Source: an uncultured Lachnospiraceae bacterium
Lineage (GTDB): Bacteria; Bacillota; Clostridia; Lachnospirales; Lachnospiraceae
Direction: 5' to 3'
Length of the DNA: 10,626 bases
NCBI GenBank assembly: GCA_910588895.1
Contig: CAJUSS010000123.1
Span: 1 to 10,626, forward strand
Translations under genes and position numbers: made by a program
Part shown: piece after piece, positions 1 through 6,134 of the stretch
How the letters are laid out: every line of letters starts with the position of its first letter
Numbering within the stretch: the first letter of the stretch is position 1
The notes under the pieces: generated by a model
Told to the model about the DNA's origin: nothing
Database searches by the model: none
Seen by the model: only the letters and a program-made list of their open reading frames with translations

Positions 1-244
1 TGATATCATAGCCGCGGTAGAGCAGCCGCCCGTCACAGGGAACAGCTTTTCCGTCTACTTGCTTTTTTGACTGGATCAGGGAGATGTTGGTCAGTCCGGC
101 CAGGACGCCGGCGCCGTTCTTATCGCGGAGCCCCCGCTTTACGCCGTAGGTCTGGAACAGTTCCGGGTCGATCGTGCTGTTTGCGAGACAAAGGTCCATC
201 TGGGCTTTGGAGAAATCCTCTACAAATTGTCTGTTATCTTCCAT
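1..244 (-). CDS. gltA: Citrate synthase, N-terminal part (runs off left edge)
   Basis: Citrate synthase condenses acetyl-CoA and oxaloacetate to citrate in the cytoplasm. Only the first 81 residues are present; the rest lies beyond base 1. The visible protein contains YGVKRGLRDKNGAGVLAGL at about residues 33-51 and GRLLYRGYDI at about 72-81. These are the hallmarks of the N-terminal region of Gram-positive citrate synthases; the LLYRGYDI segment is especially diagnostic. The catalytic His and Asp residues lie further on and cannot be checked. The ATG at 244-242 is preceded by a GAGAGG ribosome binding site seven bases upstream. The gene is divergent from a MarR-type regulator and has its own promoter at 308-337 and a leader hairpin. 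Family assignment rests on about 80 residues but is fairly firm. A 2-methylcitrate synthase is a possible alternative. Confidence 0.85.
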   Translation of the reverse strand, partial: MEDNRQFVEDFSKAQMDLCLANSTIDPELFQTYGVKRGLRDKNGAGVLAGLTNISLIQSKKQVDGKAVPCDGRLLYRGYDI

Positions 245-260
245 AAGATACCTCTCTTTC

Positions 261-294
261 AAAAAAATTGGGTCAGGCCTTGTTCATGGCCTGA
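261..294 (-). promoter_or_regulatory. Leader hairpin plus T-run upstream of citrate synthase
   Basis: On the minus strand TCAGGCC and GGCCTGA form a perfect 7-bp stem (plus-strand arms 273-279 and 288-294) with an 8-base loop. After five bases comes a run of seven T (261-267), then the ribosome binding site. With the transcript expected to start near 300, the hairpin would sit at the extreme 5' end of the mRNA. It could be a 5' stabilising stem or a weak attenuator; the five-base gap before the T-run is atypical for a strong terminator. The hairpin is seen directly; its role is inference. Confidence 0.45.
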
Positions 295-307
295 GAGTAT
301 ATGGATA

Positions 308-337
308 GTTATATCATATTTTATTGATAAAAGTCAA
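308..337 (-). promoter_or_regulatory. Sigma-A promoter of the citrate synthase gene
   Basis: On the minus strand TTGACT (-35, plus positions 332-337) and TATAAC (-10, plus positions 308-313) are separated by 18 bases, or 17 if ATATAA is taken as the -10. Transcription would begin near 300, giving a leader of roughly 56 bases. The -35 lies inside the left arm of the inverted repeat shared with the divergent promoter. Confidence 0.7.
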
Positions 338-363
338 TGATAAACATAGATCAATGATTGACT
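323..363. promoter_or_regulatory. Candidate operator: TCAAT/ATTGA repeat cluster between divergent promoters
   Basis: ATTGA (323-327), TCAATGAT (334-341) and a second TCAATGAT (351-358) occur close together. The pieces combine into several dyads: AGTCAAT (332-338) with ATTGACT (357-363); the 11-bp palindrome TCAAT-G-ATTGA (351-361); and ATTGA with TCAAT across six bases (323-338). The outer arms contain the -35 boxes of both divergent promoters. MarR proteins commonly repress their own gene and a divergent neighbour from such palindromes. Which dyad is the true site, and whether the adjacent MarR protein binds it, is inference. Confidence 0.5.
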
Positions 364-386
364 TATGCTAACTTGGGGCGTATAAT
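358..386 (+). promoter_or_regulatory. Sigma-A promoter of the MarR-family gene
   Basis: TTGACT (358-363) and a perfect TATAAT (381-386) are separated by exactly 17 bases. The predicted transcript start near 393 leaves a leader of about 54 bases. A 6-bp hairpin (TTCCCG 398-403 with CGGGAA 410-415, loop of six) lies almost at its 5' end. The -35 overlaps the 351-361 palindrome, a position suited to autorepression. Confidence 0.8.
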
Positions 387-446
387 GAAAAAAGGCGTTC
401 CCGGCGTCACGGGAAGGCCGACGATCTTGAAGGCGGGGAGCACAGG

Positions 447-992
447 ATGGAGAGATGGACAAATGAAGATGGGGTGCAAAAGCTTTTTGAGATTTTTACG
501 GCATCACAGCGGCTGATCTTAAACTCGATCGATCATCAGCAGGTGCGCTTTACAAAATATCAGCTGTATCTGATGATGACGCTGGCCAGGCGGGATACAT
601 TGACCATGAGCCAGGCGGCATCCTGCATCGGCTGCTCGAAGGAGCAGGCCACCCGTCTGGTGGCTACATTGGTGGAAGATGGCTATGTGGAACGGCTCCA
701 CCGGCAGGAGAACCGAAAGCTGGTGTACATCCATCTGACGGATAAAGGGGAGCAGGTCATGTGTCTGGAGCGGGCGGAGGCGAAGGAGAAGCTGAAGGCC
801 CAGATCGACTGCCTCAGCGAGGAGGATAAGGAGATCTTTTTCCAGACTCTGCATGGACTGGCCGGCGTACTGAAGAAACTGGAGGCCCATCAGGAGGAGA
901 GTGCCAGCGCAGAGCATTGTCCCGGCCGATGCAGACAGGCCTTGAAGCCGCTGCCGGCAGGCGGAGATGGGGGCGGACAGAAAGAGAGATGA
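447..992 (+). CDS. MarR-family winged-helix transcriptional regulator
   Basis: A 181-residue cytoplasmic DNA-binding protein, presumably a dimer. An N-terminal helical region (1-50) is followed by the winged helix: TMSQAASCIGCSKEQATRLV (about 53-72) as helix-turn-helix, then LVEDGYVERLHRQENRKLVY and IHLTDKGEQV (about 72-104) as wing and following helix, which is the classic MarR arrangement. C-terminal helices run to about 150. The last 25 residues are a Gly/Pro/Lys-rich tail outside the usual family length. There are six cysteines (60, 63, 106, 122, 158, 162), including a CxxC inside the HTH, so redox or metal sensing is conceivable but unproven. It is divergent from citrate synthase and shares its operator region. 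The ATG follows GGGGAG about eight bases upstream and sits well placed behind a good promoter. The ligand and regulon are unknown. Confidence 0.88.
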   Translation: MERWTNEDGVQKLFEIFTASQRLILNSIDHQQVRFTKYQLYLMMTLARRDTLTMSQAASCIGCSKEQATRLVATLVEDGYVERLHRQENRKLVYIHLTDKGEQVMCLERAEAKEKLKAQIDCLSEEDKEIFFQTLHGLAGVLKKLEAHQEESASAEHCPGRCRQALKPLPAGGDGGGQKER

Positions 993-1044
993 AAAATGGA
1001 GCGGACCTTACCGGGATCACCGGACAGGCGCCACTCCATTTTTC
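991..1044 (+). terminator. Rho-independent terminator of the MarR-family gene
   Basis: Perfect 11-bp arms, GAAAAATGGAG (991-1001) and CTCCATTTTTC (1034-1044), overlap the MarR stop codon. The descending arm carries the five-T run. An inner CCGG/CCGG mini-hairpin lies at 1011-1023. The A-rich and T-rich arms make it usable in both directions. Confidence 0.7.
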
Positions 1045-1051
1045 GTGGATC

Positions 1052-1078
1052 ACAAATCCTAATTGCCAATTAGTTTGT
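1052..1078. repeat. Isolated AT-rich palindrome
   Basis: CTAATT (1059-1064) and AATTAG (1068-1073) flank GCC. An outer ACAAA (1052-1056) and TTTGT (1074-1078) extend the dyad with a two-base offset. It lies just beyond the MarR terminator and about 290 bases before the prmA promoter. It resembles a repressor operator more than a terminator because no T-run follows. No promoter that it would overlap is evident. Confidence 0.4.
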
Positions 1079-1339
1079 AATTTTGAAGATCTCTGCCAAG
1101 AACGTCCTCCCGCAGGCGGTGTGATGGGGTGTGATGTATCAAGGGATCTCATTTCTTGATAGTTTTGCCCTTGGAAGGGACGCCTTGGTATGGCATCTTC
1201 ATCCGTTCAATAGATTAATGCAGGGGGGGAGGGTTTTATTGCAAGGATCTTAAAAATATTTTAAAAAAGTTTTTCTGGCCGCTTTTTGGTCATTATCACG
1301 TCCATAAGACCTGGCCGAGCACCGACTCCCTACATGCGC
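1079..1339. other. Intergenic stretch without a convincing gene
   Basis: No reading frame here has both a plausible start signal and a recognisable protein. Visible elements are a 7-bp hairpin (TATCAAG 1137-1143 with CTTGATA 1155-1161, followed by GTTTT), a run of seven G at 1223-1229, and an AT-rich palindrome TTAAAA-ATA-TTTTAA at 1250-1264. A marginal promoter match is TTGCAA 1239-1244, 17 bases, TAAAAA 1262-1267. A small RNA or an upstream second promoter is possible, but nothing here identifies one. Confidence 0.4.
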
Positions 1340-1368
1340 TTGAAAGCCCGATGAAACTGTGCTATGAT
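1340..1368 (+). promoter_or_regulatory. Sigma-A promoter of the prmA-rsmE-desulfurase-thiI operon
   Basis: TTGAAA (1340-1345), a 17-base spacer and TATGAT (1363-1368) form a strong promoter. Transcription would begin near 1375, about 40 bases before the prmA ATG. This placement also rules out the in-frame ATG at 1364 as a start codon, because it lies inside the -10 box. Confidence 0.78.
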
Positions 1369-1414
1369 TTGTAGAGCGGACAGCAGGTATAGAATGGAAA
1401 GGGGCAGAGGAGTC

Positions 1415-2374
1415 ATGAAATGGAAGAAGTTTACGCTGACCACTACCACGGCGGCGGAGGATCTGGTCAGCAGCATGATGGCGGATCTGGGGATCGAGGG
1501 GGTCGAGATCGAGGATAATGTTCCGCTGACGGAAAAAGAGACCAAGGGTATGTTCATCGATATCCTGCCGGAGCTGCCGCCGGATGAGGGGAGAGCGCGG
1601 ATCCATTTTTATCTGGAGGAGGATGCGGACGGAGCGGGATGGCTGGAACGGATAGAGGAAGGGCTGGACGAGCTGGCGGCTTTTGTGGATCTGGGGGAGC
1701 GGACGATCGTCTGTTCCGAGACGGAGGATAAGGACTGGATCGATAACTGGAAGCAGTATTTCAAGCCCTTTTTGGTGGATGATATCCTGATCAAGCCGAC
1801 CTGGGAGGAGGTCCCGGAAGGGCTTAAGGACAAGCTCCTGATCCAGATCGATCCGGGGACAGCCTTTGGGACCGGGATGCACGAGACCACTCAGCTTTGC
1901 ATCCGGCAGCTGCAAAGGTATGTGACCGGGGAGAGCCTTGTGCTGGATGTGGGCACAGGGAGCGGGATCTTGGGGATCGCGGCTTTAAAGCTGGGCGCGC
2001 GGGCGGTCAAGGGGACCGACTTAGATGAGAACGCGATCGCGGCGGTCAGGGAGAACCTGGCATCTAATGGTATCTTGGAGGACCGTTTCCAGGTGCTGCA
2101 GGGGAACATCATCGACGACAAGGCGGTCCAGGACTGGGCCGGGCTTGGGATATATGACATCCTGGTGGCGAACATCCTGGCTCCGGTGATCATCCTGCTC
2201 CAAAAGGAGGCCCCGCTGCATTTAAAGAAGGGGGGTATCATGATCGCCTCCGGGATCATCGAAGAGAAGGAAGCGGATGTGCGAAAGGCGTTTGAGGCCA
2301 ACGAGCGGTTTGAGATCGTGGAAGTCACCCGCCAGGGGGACTGGGTCAGCGTGACCGCCAGGCTGGTGGGATAA
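1415..2374 (+). CDS. prmA: Ribosomal protein L11 methyltransferase PrmA
   Basis: A 319-residue SAM-dependent enzyme that methylates ribosomal protein L11 (uL11) in the cytoplasm. The N-terminal substrate-binding domain starts MKWKKFTLTTT and includes WIDNWKQYFKPF at 108-119, a PrmA signature. The catalytic domain shows DPGTAFGTGMHETT (146-159), the SAM-binding glycine loop VLDVGTGSGILGIAA (176-190), the acidic TDLDENA (201-207) and VANILAPVI (251-259). Length matches the family. The start at 1415 follows GAGGAG at the right distance, and the longer frame from 1364 would begin inside the promoter. It is first in the operon; rsmE starts 55 bases after its stop. In many Firmicutes this pair follows dnaJ, which is absent here. 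Identification is firm. Confidence 0.95.
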   Translation: MKWKKFTLTTTTAAEDLVSSMMADLGIEGVEIEDNVPLTEKETKGMFIDILPELPPDEGRARIHFYLEEDADGAGWLERIEEGLDELAAFVDLGERTIVCSETEDKDWIDNWKQYFKPFLVDDILIKPTWEEVPEGLKDKLLIQIDPGTAFGTGMHETTQLCIRQLQRYVTGESLVLDVGTGSGILGIAALKLGARAVKGTDLDENAIAAVRENLASNGILEDRFQVLQGNIIDDKAVQDWAGLGIYDILVANILAPVIILLQKEAPLHLKKGGIMIASGIIEEKEADVRKAFEANERFEIVEVTRQGDWVSVTARLVG

Positions 2375-2429
2375 AAAAGGAAAGGCGACGGTCCGGGACA
2401 TCAAAACGGTCATGTCGGGAAGGAGCGGG

Positions 2430-3197
2430 ATGCATCATTTTTTTGTGGATCTAAGGCAGATCGAAGGACAGAAGGTCAGGATCACCGGGGCGGATGTGAA
2501 CCATATAAGGAACGTGCTCCGTATGAAGCTGGGGGAGGAGATCTTGATCAGCGACGGGAAGGGACGAGATCTTCTCTGCCAGGTCTGCCAGATCGGGCCT
2601 ATAGAGGTCCTGGCAGATGTGATCAGGGAGGAGGAGAGCCGGGAGCTGCCGGCGTCCGTCACCCTGTACCAGGGCCTTCCAAAGAGCGATAAGCTGGAGC
2701 TGATCATCCAGAAGGCGGTGGAGCTGGGCGCGGCGCGGATCGTGCCGGTGGTCACGAAAAACGTGGTGGTCAGGCTGGAGCCGAAAAAGGAGGAGAGCCG
2801 GCGCCGGCGTTGGCAGGCGATCGCGGAGAGCGCGGCCAAGCAGTCAAAGCGCAGCCGGATCCCGGAGGTCTCCCGCGTCCTGCGCTTTGCGGAGGCACTA
2901 AAGGAAGCTTCGGACAGCGATGTGGCCCTTTTTGCCTATGAGCATCAAAAAGGCATGGCAGAGACAAAAAAGGAGCTGGCGAAGGCGGCGCCCGGACAGC
3001 GGATCGCCCTGTTCATCGGTCCGGAGGGCGGCTTTGATGATGCGGAGGTCCGGAGGGCAGAGGAGGCAGGCGTTCGCCCGGTGTCTTTGGGAAAGCGGAT
3101 CTTGCGGACGGAGACGGCGGGATCTGCGCTGTTGTCCATGCTGATGCTGGAGCTGGAGATCAAAGGGGAAGAGAGGCAAGGGGCGTTAAAGCTTTAA
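2430..3197 (+). CDS. rsmE: 16S rRNA (uracil-1498-N3)-methyltransferase RsmE
   Basis: A 255-residue SPOUT-class methyltransferase that makes m3U1498 in 16S rRNA on the small subunit. An N-terminal PUA-like RNA-binding domain contains HIRNVLRMK (25-33). The SPOUT domain shows QGLPKSDKLELIIQKAVELG (81-100), AAKQSKRSRIPEV (135-147), the SAM-binding knot element IGPEGGF (196-202) and the closing LGKRILRTETA (220-230). All are RsmE hallmarks, and the length is normal. The start MHHFFVD was chosen because AAGGAG stands four bases upstream and the family typically begins at this motif. An ATG at 2412 in the same frame has no ribosome binding site. It is co-transcribed with prmA, with no terminator between them; both enzymes modify the ribosome. 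Confidence 0.95.
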   Translation: MHHFFVDLRQIEGQKVRITGADVNHIRNVLRMKLGEEILISDGKGRDLLCQVCQIGPIEVLADVIREEESRELPASVTLYQGLPKSDKLELIIQKAVELGAARIVPVVTKNVVVRLEPKKEESRRRRWQAIAESAAKQSKRSRIPEVSRVLRFAEALKEASDSDVALFAYEHQKGMAETKKELAKAAPGQRIALFIGPEGGFDDAEVRRAEEAGVRPVSLGKRILRTETAGSALLSMLMLELEIKGEERQGALKL

Positions 3198-3241
3198 GGA
3201 GATCTTCATGCGCCCGGCAGCAGAACAGAGGTTTATGAGAG

Positions 3242-4414
3242 ATGGAAGCATATCTGGATAATGCGGCCACGACCAGGGTCATGGACCCGGTAAAGGAGAT
3301 CGTGGTCAGAGCGATGACAGAGGATTACGGGAATCCTTCCTCCAAGCACAAAAAGGGGATGGATGCCGAGCATTATATTAAGGAAGCGAGAGCGATCATA
3401 GCCAGGACCCTCCGGGTCCAGGATAAGGAGATCGTGTTCACCTCCGGCGGCACAGAATCCAACAATATGGCGCTGATCGGAGGGGCTTTTGCCAATCAGA
3501 GAGCCGGAAAGCATATCATCAGCACGCGGATCGAGCACGCGTCGGTGTACCAGCCCCTGGCCTTTCTGGAGAGTCAGGGCTTTGAGGTGACCTATCTTAC
3601 CGTGGACAGCGACGGGCATATCTTCCTGGAGGAGCTAAAGCAGGCGATCCGCCCGGATACGATCCTGGTCTCGGTGATGTATGTGAACAATGAGATCGGA
3701 GCGGTGGAACCTATAGGGGAGATCGGACGCCTGATCAAGGAGATAGATCCGGGGATCCTCTTCCATGTGGACGGGATCCAGGCCTACGGGAAATATGAGA
3801 TCCGTCCGAAGCGGGAAGGGATCGACCTCCTTAGCGTCAGCGGCCACAAGATCCATGGACCGAAGGGGACCGGGTATCTCTATATCAATGAGAAGGCGAA
3901 GATCCGGCCGCTCATCTATGGCGGCGGGCAGCAAAAGGATATGCGGTCCGGGACGGAGAACGTGCCCGGGGTGGCAGGGCTTGGAGCGGCGGCACAGGAG
4001 ATGTATAGGGATCTTTCCGGCCATATAGAGCAGATGGTCAGGTTAAAGGATCATCTGATCGACCGGATGGGAGAGATCGAGAGAGCGGTGGTGAACAGCA
4101 AGAAGGGCTTAGAGGGCGCTCCCCACATCGTCAGCGTCAGCTTTCAGGGCGTGCGCAGCGAGGTGCTGCTCCATGCCCTGGAGGAGCGAAAGATCTATGT
4201 GTCCAGCGGCTCGGCCTGCTCCTCCAATCACCCGGCGATCAGCGGCACCTTAAAGGCGGTGGGGATCAAAAGGGAGTTTTTGGACTCCACTCTGCGGTTC
4301 AGCCTGGGCATGTATAATACCCAAAAAGAGCTGGACTATGCGATCCAGGTCTTAAAGGAGCTGCTGCCCATGCTCCGGCGGTACGGAGGCGGGCCTGGAG
4401 GCAAGCGCAGGTGA
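3242..4414 (+). CDS. Cysteine desulfurase (NifS/IscS type), probable sulfur donor to ThiI
   Basis: A 390-residue PLP enzyme of aminotransferase class V that removes sulfur from cysteine to form a protein persulfide and alanine. Visible signatures are YLDNAATTR (4-12), TSGGTESNN (67-75), the active-site histidine in IEHAS (97-101), the PLP aspartate in HVDGIQ (175-180), and the PLP lysine K203 in SGHKIHGPKGTG. Others are GGGQQKDMRSGTEN (227-240) and the catalytic cysteine C326 in SSGSACSS (321-328). The C-terminus is a short Gly/Arg-rich tail. It lies between rsmE and thiI. In Bacillus subtilis a thiI-adjacent desulfurase, NifZ, is the dedicated donor for ThiI, so the same role is inferred here rather than general Fe-S assembly. 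No iscU is adjacent. AGAGG stands ten bases before the ATG, a slightly long spacing. Confidence 0.93.
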   Translation: MEAYLDNAATTRVMDPVKEIVVRAMTEDYGNPSSKHKKGMDAEHYIKEARAIIARTLRVQDKEIVFTSGGTESNNMALIGGAFANQRAGKHIISTRIEHASVYQPLAFLESQGFEVTYLTVDSDGHIFLEELKQAIRPDTILVSVMYVNNEIGAVEPIGEIGRLIKEIDPGILFHVDGIQAYGKYEIRPKREGIDLLSVSGHKIHGPKGTGYLYINEKAKIRPLIYGGGQQKDMRSGTENVPGVAGLGAAAQEMYRDLSGHIEQMVRLKDHLIDRMGEIERAVVNSKKGLEGAPHIVSVSFQGVRSEVLLHALEERKIYVSSGSACSSNHPAISGTLKAVGIKREFLDSTLRFSLGMYNTQKELDYAIQVLKELLPMLRRYGGGPGGKRR

Positions 4415-4538
4415 CCAGAGAGCGGGAGCGGGCCGCAAAGATCGGCGCGCCGGCTGCACAGGATAGGCGGCCGGGGCAGCCTTTGCAGATGGAGGCGGGA
4501 TGGGGCGGACGTAAGGAGAGAGAGGAAAGAGAAAAGGG

Positions 4539-5726
4539 ATGAGATATCAGTCGTTTTTGATCAAATATGCAGAGATCGGTGTGAAGGGGAAGAACCGGTA
4601 TATGTTCGAGGATGCCCTGGTGAAGCAGATCCGTTTTGCCCTGAAGGCGGTGGACGGGGAGTTTGAGGTGGTCAAGGAGAGCGGGCGGATCTATGCGAAC
4701 GCATTGTCGGACTTTGACTTTGAGGATGCGCTGGAGGCGCTGGAGCGGGTGTTCGGGGTATCGGCGATCTGTCCTCTGGTGCAGGTGGACGACCTTGGCT
4801 TTGAGGAGCTGAAAAAGCAGGTGGTGGCTTATCTGGACCAGGTGTACCAGGAGAAGGACTTTACTTTCAAGGTGGATGCCAGGAGGGCCAATAAGCAGTA
4901 CCCCAAGACCTCGGAGGAGGTCAACCGTGATCTGGGGGAGGTGATCTTGGAGGCATTTCCAGGGCTTTCTGTGGATGTACACCATCCCCAGGTAATGGTC
5001 CATGTGGAGATCCGCAGCCGCATCAACCTGTATTCCCAGGTGATCCCTGGCCCCGGCGGTATGCCGGTGGGCACGAACGGGCGGGCTATGCTGCTGTTAT
5101 CCGGCGGTATCGACAGCCCGGTGGCGGGTTATATGATCGCCAAGAGGGGCGTGGTGATCGAGGCGGTCTATTTCCATGCGCCGCCCTATACCAGCGAGCG
5201 GGCCAAGGAAAAGGTGGTGGAGCTGGCGCGTCTGGTGTCCGCGTATGCAGGGCCGATCCGTCTCCATATCGTGAACTTTACCGATATCCAGCTCTACATC
5301 TACGACCAGTGTCCCCACGAGGAGCTGACGATCATCATGCGCCGTTATATGATGCGGATCGGGGAGCTGATCGCCAGGAAAGAAAAGTGTCTGGGACTGA
5401 TCACCGGGGAGAGCATCGGGCAGGTGGCTTCCCAGACGGTCCAGTCCTTAGCGGCCACCAACGATGTGTGTACCATGCCGGTGTTCCGGCCGGTGATCGG
5501 CTTTGACAAGCAGGAGATCGTGGATATCGCGGAGAGGATCGGCACCTTTGAGACCTCGATCCAGCCATTTGAGGACTGCTGCACGATCTTTGTGGCCAAG
5601 CATCCGGTGACCAGGCCGGATATCCGCAAGATCCGCCACTCGGAGGGAAAGCTGGCAGAGAGGATCGATGGTCTGGTAGAGACTGCTGTCGAGACGGCAG
5701 AGGTAGTGGTCTGCGGCCGGTCGTGA
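4539..5726 (+). CDS. thiI: tRNA 4-thiouridine synthetase ThiI, without rhodanese domain
   Basis: A 395-residue cytoplasmic enzyme that adenylates U8 of tRNA and replaces its oxygen with sulfur (s4U8). Order of parts: an N-terminal ferredoxin-like region beginning LIKYAEIGVKGKNR (7-20); the THUMP RNA-binding domain to about 165, with KVDARRANKQYPKTS at 111-125; then the PP-loop ATPase with LLLSGGIDSPVAGYMI (185-200), LITGESIGQVASQT (287-300) and PVFRPVIGFDK (314-324). Two adjacent cysteines (347, 348) occur in FEDCCTIF. The protein ends soon after the ATPase domain, so it lacks the C-terminal rhodanese domain of E. coli ThiI; sulfur should come directly from the desulfurase encoded upstream. 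The 124-base gap before it has no T-run terminator and ends in a purine-rich stretch with GGAG- and AGGA-type sites before the ATG. Confidence 0.94.
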   Translation: MRYQSFLIKYAEIGVKGKNRYMFEDALVKQIRFALKAVDGEFEVVKESGRIYANALSDFDFEDALEALERVFGVSAICPLVQVDDLGFEELKKQVVAYLDQVYQEKDFTFKVDARRANKQYPKTSEEVNRDLGEVILEAFPGLSVDVHHPQVMVHVEIRSRINLYSQVIPGPGGMPVGTNGRAMLLLSGGIDSPVAGYMIAKRGVVIEAVYFHAPPYTSERAKEKVVELARLVSAYAGPIRLHIVNFTDIQLYIYDQCPHEELTIIMRRYMMRIGELIARKEKCLGLITGESIGQVASQTVQSLAATNDVCTMPVFRPVIGFDKQEIVDIAERIGTFETSIQPFEDCCTIFVAKHPVTRPDIRKIRHSEGKLAERIDGLVETAVETAEVVVCGRS

Positions 5727-5778
5727 GGGGACTGACAAGGCGGCTTCCTACAGAGGCGTGAAGAAAAGAGCGGGAACG

Positions 5779-5811
5779 AAAAAAGTGCGTCATCCTGTAA
5801 GGGTGGCGCAC
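5779..5811 (-). terminator. Rho-independent terminator of the HPr-like gene
   Basis: An 11-bp stem (5785-5795 with 5801-5811, including GU pairs whichever strand is read) encloses the loop TGTAA. On the minus strand it is followed directly by six T (plus-strand A run 5779-5784). It therefore terminates leftward transcription about 60 bases beyond the HPr-like stop codon. Read rightward it lacks a T-run, but it may still help to end thiI transcripts. Confidence 0.75.
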
Positions 5812-5821
5812 TCTGTCAAGG

Positions 5822-5865
5822 CTGCGGATGGCTGACCGCGCAGGCAGGCCTGAACGGTCACGCAG
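5822..5865 (-). repeat. Bulged inverted repeat between convergent genes
   Basis: CTGCG (5822-5826) and TGACCG (5833-5838) can pair with CGGTCA (5855-5860) and CGCAG (5861-5865), making an 11-bp stem with a six-base bulge and a 16-base loop. It lies between the HPr-like stop codon and the terminator, so it would sit in that mRNA's 3' end. No T-run follows. The role is unknown; 3' end protection is one possibility. Confidence 0.4.
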
Positions 5866-5871
5866 ACGGAG

Positions 5872-6105
5872 CTACTGGATGATATAGGGAGATAACGTAT
5901 CCAGGATCTCCTCGATCCCGCTCTCGGCATGGATGTTTAAGTCGATCGGCTTGGACAAGTCCAGGCTGAAGATGCCCATGATGGACTTTGCGTCGATCAC
6001 ATACCTGCCGGATACCAGGTCGAAATCCACGTCAAATTTAGTCAGATCATTTACAAAAGATTTAACTTTATCGATGGAATTTAACGAAATACGAACGGTC
6101 TTCAT
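5872..6105 (-). CDS. HPr-like protein lacking the phosphorylatable histidine
   Basis: A 77-residue cytoplasmic protein with the HPr fold signature in its second half: AKSIMGIFSLDL (39-50) matches the Ser46 region of PTS HPr. A gapless alignment to B. subtilis HPr by eye puts Ser41 at Ser46, Ser10 at His15, Asp12 at Arg17 and Lys13 at Pro18. The GxHARP active site is thus absent and EI/EII phosphotransfer should be impossible. Loss of His15 with Ser46 kept resembles Crh, which acts in catabolite repression; whether this protein is a HPr kinase substrate is inference. The start at 6105 was chosen because a strong AAGGAGGG lies eight bases upstream; an in-frame ATG at 6123 overlaps that site. 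It has its own promoter and terminator. It is convergent with thiI and divergent from mtaB. Confidence 0.85.
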   Translation of the reverse strand: MKTVRISLNSIDKVKSFVNDLTKFDVDFDLVSGRYVIDAKSIMGIFSLDLSKPIDLNIHAESGIEEILDTLSPYIIQ

Positions 6106-6134
6106 GCGATTGCCCTCCTTCAAGTAATGATAAA

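Noticed and set aside
917..1159. 80-residue plus-strand reading frame starting inside the MarR gene
   Set aside because: It overlaps the MarR 3' end in another frame and crosses that gene's terminator. It has no ribosome binding site and the protein resembles no family.
1045..1339. Possible riboswitch or T-box upstream of prmA
   Set aside because: No T-box GGGTGG-type element and no familiar riboswitch core. The hairpins present are short, and the prmA promoter lies downstream of the region, so it would not be part of that mRNA.
1250..1915. 221-residue minus-strand frame across the prmA 5' half
   Set aside because: Antisense to a firmly identified gene, with a low-complexity composition typical of the reverse complement of GC-rich coding DNA. 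No start signal or recognisable domain.
4451..4481. CGGCTGC / GCAGCC hairpin between the desulfurase and thiI as a terminator
   Set aside because: Short stem with an 18-base loop, and only CTTTG follows. It is unlikely to stop transcription, so I treat the operon as continuous.
4299..5003. 234-residue minus-strand frame over the desulfurase 3' end and thiI 5' half
   Set aside because: A shadow of two certain plus-strand genes; His/Leu-rich nonsense-like composition, no family motif.
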